The notes beneath the pieces were generated by a model, which was not told the DNA's origin, made no database searches, and was given only the letters and a program-made list of their open reading frames with translations. The position numbers and the translations under genes are program-made. Positions 57,951-64,000 of a stretch of 64,000 nucleotides of DNA are shown piece after piece. This stretch comes from Lachnospiraceae bacterium. Lineage in GTDB: Bacteria > Bacillota > Clostridia > Lachnospirales > Lachnospiraceae. Location of the stretch: assembly GCA_015057325.1 (NCBI GenBank), contig SVEQ01000002.1, positions 264,214-328,213 of the forward strand. The letters are read 5' to 3'. Positions within the stretch are counted from its first letter, which is position 1. The number at the start of each line of letters is the position of its first letter.

Positions 57951-58583
57951 TTATCCCCAATACGGAATAAACAGCTGATAGATAACCGCCACACCAAGCG
58001 AAAGCACCATTTCAAGCGCAAACTCCTTGGGCTTTCTATACAGTATTACCACTCCTATTATCCATGTTAATACCTCAGGCGCATGCGTAACATAAAAGCC
58101 CTGTGTTATAAGAAAGGCCTGTGAGAAAAGCACGCCCAAAATCACTGCCGATATGATAATTGATATAATTCCCTCACCTTTTGCGTACCAGCATATGACA
58201 GCCATAATAGGTGAAAGACACGCAATCACCACCCATATCAACATATACGTTACAGGTAAAAAATGAAGTACGCAATTACAATACACATAATATCCGGCAA
58301 TCATACCTGTAAAAAACAGGAAGCAATTAATTGCGGCATGAAGCGGTCTCTTCGCATACACCGATAATATCGTTCCGATAAGAATCCATATTGCAAATCT
58401 TCCGAAATAATTAACTATATCCAATCTTTGCAAAACATCCGGCAGTTCGTTAAATGCTGAGGAATCAAGCATTTTCTGAACAACACCTATTGTAATACCC
58501 GCCAATACTATTCCAAAACAGATTAAGAATCTGAATCTGTTCAAACTGTTCTTTTGTGGTTCTCTTATACTGTCTAAACTCAT
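57951..58583 (-). CDS. Unrecognised polytopic membrane protein
   Basis: A 210-residue integral membrane protein with about six helices and short loops, no signal peptide and a cytoplasmic basic N-terminus. I do not recognise a family with confidence. Two polar helices contain Cys-x-Cys (VYCNCV) and a Trp-rich turn (CWYAKGEG). The start is ATG 58583, with GGGGG six bases upstream. It ends 15 bases before the purF -35 box without a terminator. Its leader carries one copy of a 48-bp direct repeat. Nothing nearby indicates a function. Confidence 0.75.
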   Translation of the reverse strand: MSLDSIREPQKNSLNRFRFLICFGIVLAGITIGVVQKMLDSSAFNELPDVLQRLDIVNYFGRFAIWILIGTILSVYAKRPLHAAINCFLFFTGMIAGYYVYCNCVLHFLPVTYMLIWVVIACLSPIMAVICWYAKGEGIISIIISAVILGVLFSQAFLITQGFYVTHAPEVLTWIIGVVILYRKPKEFALEMVLSLGVAVIYQLFIPYWG

Positions 58584-58597
58584 TGATATCCCCCTAT

Positions 58598-58730
58598 ATT
58601 TCAACTCTTCTTAATCTCAATTATTTTATTACTTTAAGTAGATTCTATAATAATCCCCCAAAAGAAATCAATATATTTTTGCATTTCAACTCTTCTTAAT
58701 CTCGATTATTTTATCACTTTAAGTAGATTC
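58598..58730. repeat. 48-bp direct repeat, two copies 85 bp apart
   Basis: Copies at 58598-58645 and 58683-58730 differ at two positions. They flank 37 bases that may hold a promoter for the downstream membrane-protein gene. Apart from this repeat, nothing else is seen in the 163-base gap. Confidence 0.85.
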
Positions 58731-58746
58731 AATTTCTCTTCCACAT

Positions 58747-59736
58747 TTAGCCCACAATATCATGCTGAAATCTAGATAAATGTTCAAACGGAAGAATCTG
58801 TCTTCCTCGAAACAACCCACAACCATCATTTATCAGTTGATTATTAAAAGCTTTGAACATATTAACATTAATAGCTGACAAATCCAGTTCCTGTAACTGA
58901 ATAAGTCTCTCATAAGCTTCATCAAACACCTTACACTCACCCGGTGCAATTATGTCTCTTTTTCTTCTGTTCTCTTCCTGAGACTTTTCATATCCAAAAT
59001 GATTAGCCTCGCCAATCTCTGCACGGTCGTCCATATCTTTGGTTCTTAGTTGAACCTCCGTATAACATCTCGCAAGATTATCATACAACGTTATGTGTAA
59101 TGACTGATAACCTGAAGAGCGCGGACTTTTAACGTAATCTCTGTAATACGGACGATTATTCTCTGACAATTCGACAGAATCAAAATCTACCAAACATCCG
59201 GAAAGTTCCGGTGTAAACCCTCTTTCCTCCAAAAACTCCGGCAGTATATTGGCAATCTCATATAAATACTTCATCTCCATCTCTTCCCCAGATTCTCCAA
59301 CCGGAATATGACAGGCAGGTAGCGAAATAACTATACGATACGCTATAAGATCCCGGAAATAATTGAGATTATTCTTAACTTCCGATTCAGAAGGATAGTT
59401 TCCGTTCTTCTCATAATAGTCATATATATATTCCAATATATAGGCGTTAAACTTCTCCTCTGCACGAATAAGAGATTTGATTCTGCCCTTAAATGTGAAT
59501 GCAAGAAACGGATACTTCTGCGTCATATAAAGATAAAACTCTTTAATCCTTTGAGACTGCGATGTCAAAAAATCCGAGTGTTCCAAAAGTTCTATTATCT
59601 GAATAAGAAAATTGCTGTGAGCAAGGTCAACGGAATTATGCATTTTTATTGCTTCATTTTTCAAGTCTTTTGAATACTGCAGTAATATCTTTAGCACAGT
59701 ATCACCCGAGTACAGGTAATCATTTAATGTAATCAT
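58747..59736 (-). CDS. RelA/SpoT-domain protein (probable alarmone synthetase)
   Basis: About 330 residues. A helical N-terminal region (about 1-115) precedes a RelA/SpoT nucleotidyltransferase domain: FRDLIAYRIVIS, then DYVKSPRSSGYQSLHITLYD and TEVQLRTKDMDDRAE, each close to the (p)ppGpp synthetase consensus. No HD hydrolase, TGS or ACT domain is present, so it resembles a small alarmone synthetase with extra helices. I use ATG 59736 (GGGTGA upstream). Two in-frame GTG codons at 59778 and 59784, just after the stop of the previous gene, are alternatives. It is coupled to the PPDK-like gene upstream, which may regulate it or be regulated by it. Confidence 0.8.
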   Translation of the reverse strand: MITLNDYLYSGDTVLKILLQYSKDLKNEAIKMHNSVDLAHSNFLIQIIELLEHSDFLTSQSQRIKEFYLYMTQKYPFLAFTFKGRIKSLIRAEEKFNAYILEYIYDYYEKNGNYPSESEVKNNLNYFRDLIAYRIVISLPACHIPVGESGEEMEMKYLYEIANILPEFLEERGFTPELSGCLVDFDSVELSENNRPYYRDYVKSPRSSGYQSLHITLYDNLARCYTEVQLRTKDMDDRAEIGEANHFGYEKSQEENRRKRDIIAPGECKVFDEAYERLIQLQELDLSAINVNMFKAFNNQLINDGCGLFRGRQILPFEHLSRFQHDIVG

Positions 59737-59785
59737 ACAGTCACCCAAACCTTTTTTGATTAATTCTAATTTCTTCACAAACACC

Positions 59786-62356
59786 TTAACATGTAATTAA
59801 AAGGTGTTCATTTGCCACATCATTATAAACTTCGCATTCTCTATCACTGACATCATACACATGCACGATATCAGCAAGTATTGTTCCCTGTTCAAAATCA
59901 GAAATAATATCCTTAGTGTTTTCCAATTTGTCCGGACAAAAATGAATTGTTTTTTCATTGTCAAATACTGCTGTATATAAAATCTCTGCCTCAACAAGGT
60001 CTTGGAAAATATGGCTTCCGTAAGACAGTTCCGGATTGTATCCTGCCTTACTCTCTTCCGCCTCGCATATTATCTCATAGGCACTTATATCGGAAAATGC
60101 TGTCGGCACTCCAAGTTCCGGCGATGTTGTTCCTACACGTCCCGGCACAATAAGCATCATGTGTTTGTTCATATCTCTGTAATGCCAGTTAATCTTACCT
60201 ATAAGTTTGGCAACAAGATCCTTGTCTTTATACGGCATATTATAATATTTTACAGGGTCAACATAGACTATTATATCAAGTCTTGACGCCTTCGACATTC
60301 CCATTGACGAACCTTTACTCTCAAGAAGTATCCTTTCAGTCGGAATATTCAAAGGAATAACAGTTCCCGACTTACCCTTTTGAACCTGCAACGGCCTGCA
60401 CTGCAAAAGATCAACCGAATACTCACCGTTTTCGGAAACATTTATGGTAAACTCCGTATCTATCGGATACTCGTATTCATCCTGTATGCACCGAAGCATT
60501 CTTTTCATCTGATCCATAAGTGTCGCATTTGCCACAAGTCCTTTACAGGAAATAAACTTCACCTCTCGTTTTCTTCCCATCTCTCTAAGTCTTGACTCCG
60601 CATCATAATCATGTTCTAACAGTATTTTATCAAGGTACTTTGGTATATCAGGTTCTATATCTTCAAGCGTAAGCTTTTTCATTATCTTGGCAGACATATC
60701 AATAACCTCCGCCTTTCCTTGAGAAAACTTATGCTTATCAGCAGAAGATGAATAAGAAGTCTTTTCCGGTCTATCCAGATTAACTATTCGAGGATATGAA
60801 CCTTCCGTTCTGTCAACTGCTGAAGTTCCAAGGCCCATAACAAGTCTTAACATTCCCGCTTTCGGATCAGTGTCATTCATTATTCTGTACGGACTGTAAG
60901 AATAACCTACACCCGCTGCACAAGGCATATAAGCAGAACCATAATACGAACCCGAAACCCTTTGTATGAGAAGAGCCATCTGTTCATCTCGCTTATCCAA
61001 ACCTCTCCTCTTGCGATAATCAAGTGCCGACAAACTCATAGAACTTGCATATACTATTTTGATAACATTCTCAAACTCACTTATTCTCTCTTCAAGACTG
61101 CCTCTGTTTACACAAAAAACAGATTCGTATTTCCCGGCAAAAGCATTGCCAAAACCATCCTCCAAAATACTGCTTGAGCGAATTATATATGGATCCTGAC
61201 CGTAATATTCTATGATTCTTACAAATTGCTCGTGCATCTCGTTTGAAAAAGAACCACTCATAAGTTTATCCGCAAAATCACCGGCAAGATCAAAATAACC
61301 TTCATCCGTTCTCTGCTTAATTCTCATATCCCACAAGTTATTGTCAACAATATATGTATAATACAAATCTGACCCTACATAAAATGAGTCATGAGGCTCC
61401 AGCACTTCATTAATATCAGGTTCTTTATTTCTTATTATTGCTCTTGCAAGCAACATACCGCACGCCTTACCGCCTATCATTCCTGTTCCGACCATGTGGT
61501 CTCTCACGGCAAAATAATCCTCCGGCGTAAAATGCTTCTTAACCATTTCTCGCATCTTTGAATCTCTAGTCATCATAATGTCGCACATTTTGGAACACTC
61601 CGACGTAATATCCATACCATTATCATTCATAAGTTTTGCTTTGGTAAAGAATTGATCCCACGAATCAGAATACTGCTCATCCGCGGAACGTTGAGCCATA
61701 CCCAGTGCCTGATAAAACCTGCTTGACCTAACACCGTCCAATATAGGTGAGAACTCTCCACTTTGCGAATCATATGTATGCGGAAGGAACATTGTATCGG
61801 AGTTTCTGTTCCATACCTTTTCAGGACGCACATAAATGTTTCTTTTATCTGAATACACATCGAAAAAAAGCTGAGTAGTATTGAAAATTTTATTGATTGC
61901 CTGTACAGAATGCTTTCCTCTTATTATTGGAAAGAAAGCAACCGTATCCAGCACAAATAGAAATGGACATGTAACGCGAAAGAAATTGCCCATCATAAGA
62001 TCTGTAGCCCATGCGGCCTGAAGTTCAGAAAGACAGTCGAACACATAGAATGCATCCCGTCCTTCTGCTTCGATCGCATTATGTATATCTACGGTAAATG
62101 TTTCAAATCTGTGAGATAAGGGAACCTCTATGGTTTTGATTTCCGGACATTCCTCAATAAGAGGCTCATGCCCGGCAAACCTAAAATATATGATATTCCG
62201 CTTATCCTCAATGGCTTGTCTGATATAGGGTTCCATGAACAATTTAAACTCTGACAAATCAGACACACGCCACACAACATTATCACCAAGTCGTATGTTG
62301 TCAATTGCTTCGTCAAACTTTGGAATACCGCTTTTTATTCTGTCAAATGCAGCCAT
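59786..62356 (-). CDS. KaiC-like domain fused to PPDK-type ATP-grasp domain
   Basis: An 856-residue protein. Residues about 1-210 follow the KaiC/RadA fold (SGIPKFDEAIDNI, and Walker B-like FYVFDCLSEL), but the P-loop is missing: the GxxGxGKT position reads VWRVSDLSEF. Residues about 290-690 resemble the ATP-grasp domain of pyruvate phosphate dikinase and PEP synthase (GMIGGKACGM, IIRSSSILEDGFGNAFAGKYES, LLQCRPLQ). The swivelling phospho-His domain and PEP-binding domain are absent. A further about 165 residues are unassigned. It cannot be a complete dikinase. It is immediately followed by the RelA/SpoT-domain gene, which suggests nucleotide signalling. The function is unknown. Confidence 0.8.
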   Translation of the reverse strand: MAAFDRIKSGIPKFDEAIDNIRLGDNVVWRVSDLSEFKLFMEPYIRQAIEDKRNIIYFRFAGHEPLIEECPEIKTIEVPLSHRFETFTVDIHNAIEAEGRDAFYVFDCLSELQAAWATDLMMGNFFRVTCPFLFVLDTVAFFPIIRGKHSVQAINKIFNTTQLFFDVYSDKRNIYVRPEKVWNRNSDTMFLPHTYDSQSGEFSPILDGVRSSRFYQALGMAQRSADEQYSDSWDQFFTKAKLMNDNGMDITSECSKMCDIMMTRDSKMREMVKKHFTPEDYFAVRDHMVGTGMIGGKACGMLLARAIIRNKEPDINEVLEPHDSFYVGSDLYYTYIVDNNLWDMRIKQRTDEGYFDLAGDFADKLMSGSFSNEMHEQFVRIIEYYGQDPYIIRSSSILEDGFGNAFAGKYESVFCVNRGSLEERISEFENVIKIVYASSMSLSALDYRKRRGLDKRDEQMALLIQRVSGSYYGSAYMPCAAGVGYSYSPYRIMNDTDPKAGMLRLVMGLGTSAVDRTEGSYPRIVNLDRPEKTSYSSSADKHKFSQGKAEVIDMSAKIMKKLTLEDIEPDIPKYLDKILLEHDYDAESRLREMGRKREVKFISCKGLVANATLMDQMKRMLRCIQDEYEYPIDTEFTINVSENGEYSVDLLQCRPLQVQKGKSGTVIPLNIPTERILLESKGSSMGMSKASRLDIIVYVDPVKYYNMPYKDKDLVAKLIGKINWHYRDMNKHMMLIVPGRVGTTSPELGVPTAFSDISAYEIICEAEESKAGYNPELSYGSHIFQDLVEAEILYTAVFDNEKTIHFCPDKLENTKDIISDFEQGTILADIVHVYDVSDRECEVYNDVANEHLLITC

Positions 62357-62410
62357 ATAACCCCTCCTTCATTCCACAATACCTTGCCAAAATCCGGATA
62401 AATAATAAAA

Positions 62411-63895
62411 TTACAGATTAGTATATCCCATCAAATCAAGATCAACTTCTCTTGCACAGGCTCTACCTTCGGCAATAGCCCATACAACAAGCGACTGTCC
62501 ACGATGCATATCGCCTACTGCATATACATTTTTCTTGGATGTTGCAAACTTGCCTGCATCAGTTTTGACATTGGTACGACCATCAAGTTCTACAGCGAAA
62601 TTATCGGTAACGTACTTCTCACTACCCAAGAATCCTGCCGCAATAAGTACAAGCTGACACGGAAGTTCTTTTTCACTACCCTCAACAGGAACCATATTCA
62701 TACGACCTGTCTTCTTATCTTTTTCAGCTTTAAGAGACACTATTATGACACTCTTTAAGTTGCCCTTTGAATCTTTCACAAACTCCTTAACTGTTGTCTG
62801 ATATATTCTAGGGTCACGTCCGAATTTCCATATAGCTTCTTCCTGACCGTAATCCGTCTTACCGACTCTTGGCCACTCCGGCCATGGGTTAGATTCCAAT
62901 CTCTCGTCCGGTGCTTTTGGCATCATCTCAAGCTGTGTTACAGACTTTGCTCCAAGACGGATACTTGTTCCAACACAGTCATTTCCTGTATCTCCGCCAC
63001 CGATAACGATTACATCCTTACCTTCGCAAAGTTTGTAAGGAACTTTGGCAAAGTCACTGTCAAGCAGTGTCTTTGTTACTTCCGACAGGAAATCAACCGC
63101 GAATCTTATACCTTTTGCATCACGTCCTTCAGCCTTGATATCTCTTGGATTAGATGCACCACATGCAAGAATCACACTGTCATATTCCTTTTCCAAATCC
63201 TTAGCTGTTACGTCTTTACCAACATTAACTCCGGTCAAAAACTTTATTCCGGCTTCTTCCATAAGAGAAACACGTCTGTCTATAACACGCTTATCAAGTT
63301 TCATATTAGGTATTCCGTAACGAAGAAGACCACCAACACGGTCATTTCTTTCATATATGGTTACTTCATGACCTCTTCTGTTCAGTAACTGCGCAGCCGC
63401 AAGTCCCGAAGGACCGCTTCCGACAACGGCAATCTTCTTACCTGTTCTTACTTTAGGCGCTTCCTCTTTAACAAGATCATGCGAGAATGCATACTCTATT
63501 ACCGCACGCTCATTTTCCTTAGTCGCAACCGCTTCCTGGTGAAGTCCGCATGTACATGCCGCCTCACAAAGTGCAGGACATACTCTTGATGTAAACTCCG
63601 GAAAACTATGTGTTATCGATAATCTCTTATATGCTTCTCCAAAATTGCCTCTGTACACCAAGTCATTTACTTCCGGCACAAGATTATGTAACGGACAACC
63701 TGATGCCATACCTGCAATCATAACACCCGCCTGACAAAACGGAACACCACAATCCATACATCTTGCTGCCTGCAGACACTGTTCGTGTTTTGGAAGTTGA
63801 CCATGGAACTCCTCAAAATTCTTGACACGATCCTTCTCTGCCACTACCGGACCGTTGACTCTATCATATTCCATGAAACCTGTACTTTTTCCCAT
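62411..63895 (-). CDS. gltD: Glutamate synthase small subunit
   Basis: A 494-residue NADPH-dependent GltD. The N-terminal region has two cysteine clusters for 4Fe-4S centres (CMDCGVPFCQ and CPALCEAACTCG). It is followed by FAD-binding (VVGSGPSGLAAAQ) and NADP-binding (VIGGGDTGNDCVGT) Rossmann motifs and the C-terminal VWAIAEGRACA. It supplies electrons to GltB for making two glutamates from glutamine and 2-oxoglutarate. The start ATG has AAGGAG eight bases upstream. gltB is not in the window. The repeat at 63927 begins 32 bases upstream, so the same element faces both this gene and the GS-like gene. Confidence 0.95.
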   Translation of the reverse strand: MGKSTGFMEYDRVNGPVVAEKDRVKNFEEFHGQLPKHEQCLQAARCMDCGVPFCQAGVMIAGMASGCPLHNLVPEVNDLVYRGNFGEAYKRLSITHSFPEFTSRVCPALCEAACTCGLHQEAVATKENERAVIEYAFSHDLVKEEAPKVRTGKKIAVVGSGPSGLAAAQLLNRRGHEVTIYERNDRVGGLLRYGIPNMKLDKRVIDRRVSLMEEAGIKFLTGVNVGKDVTAKDLEKEYDSVILACGASNPRDIKAEGRDAKGIRFAVDFLSEVTKTLLDSDFAKVPYKLCEGKDVIVIGGGDTGNDCVGTSIRLGAKSVTQLEMMPKAPDERLESNPWPEWPRVGKTDYGQEEAIWKFGRDPRIYQTTVKEFVKDSKGNLKSVIIVSLKAEKDKKTGRMNMVPVEGSEKELPCQLVLIAAGFLGSEKYVTDNFAVELDGRTNVKTDAGKFATSKKNVYAVGDMHRGQSLVVWAIAEGRACAREVDLDLMGYTNL

Positions 63896-63926
63896 ATCTC
63901 ATTCTCCTTTTTATATAACTTAAAAA

Positions 63927-64000
63927 TTGCTGTTTAGTTACATTTTAAAACGGACGCATACTTATTTTTAAATGTATTATGTTCATGTATGCCTGATTGT
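63927..64000. repeat. Second copy of the 663-bp element (truncated by window)
   Basis: Nearly identical to 46009-46083 (one base missing, one C/T change) and in the same orientation. It continues beyond the window end. Confidence 0.95.

Noticed and set aside
57788..58021. Open frame through the purF leader containing KGVSRSVLEAP, also seen as an extension of carA
   Set aside because: The same peptide in both places comes from the conserved terminator hairpin in the RNA. There is no start with a ribosome binding site in the purF case, and the hairpin pairs covary, which indicates RNA and not protein selection.

Overview
The window is about 64 kb of low-GC, gene-dense bacterial chromosome. Of the protein genes, only one (a class A penicillin-binding protein at 21.9-24.7 kb) is on the + strand. 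The gene set points to a spore-forming Clostridia lineage, most likely Lachnospiraceae: spoVAD-spoVAE, glutamine synthetase III, a 2-hydroxyacyl-CoA dehydratase activase pair, YesMN-type sugar sensing, many GGDEF proteins and strong AGGAGG ribosome binding sites. This placement is inference; no rRNA or tRNA is present.

Layout: 0-2.5 kb holds a heterodimeric ABC exporter, cut by the window start. 2.6-4.9 kb is a sugar-binding-fold/GGDEF protein with its promoter inside a perfect palindrome. 5.0-9.9 kb is an MMPL pump, a secreted heptad-repeat protein and a TetR repressor, with two matching operators at the operon promoter. 10.1-11.7 kb is an HtrA protease. 11.9-16.4 kb is a dehydratase activase system with a small conserved protein. 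16.5-21.7 kb is TtcA, an RND pump with a large coiled-coil insertion, and YigZ. 24.8-27.2 kb is spoVAE, spoVAD and a degenerate CbiE/CbiT relative. 27.3-33.4 kb is a four-gene operon of sensory membrane proteins, three of them diguanylate cyclases. 33.5-41.9 kb is a monosaccharide ABC transporter followed by its probable sensor system: a membrane-anchored binding protein, a histidine kinase and an AraC-type regulator.

The 41.9-64 kb part is dominated by glutamine and nucleotide metabolism: GS-III, an ANTAR regulator, a divergent GS-like ligase, carA-carB, purF-pyrG and gltD. Inside it also lie a diguanylate cyclase-MgtE pair and an unusual pair of genes (KaiC-like/PPDK-like ATP-grasp protein plus RelA/SpoT-domain protein).

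Two non-coding observations stand out. First, carA and purF are preceded by matching leaders: the same promoter geometry, a 5' hairpin, and an intrinsic terminator with an identical 7-nt loop. Every gene known to sit behind them (carA, purF, pyrG) is a glutamine amidotransferase. Second, a 663-bp gene-free element with long imperfect inverted terminal repeats lies between carB and the GS-like gene. A near-identical copy of its end starts just upstream of gltD and runs off the window, so both copies abut the 5' end of a nitrogen-assimilation gene.
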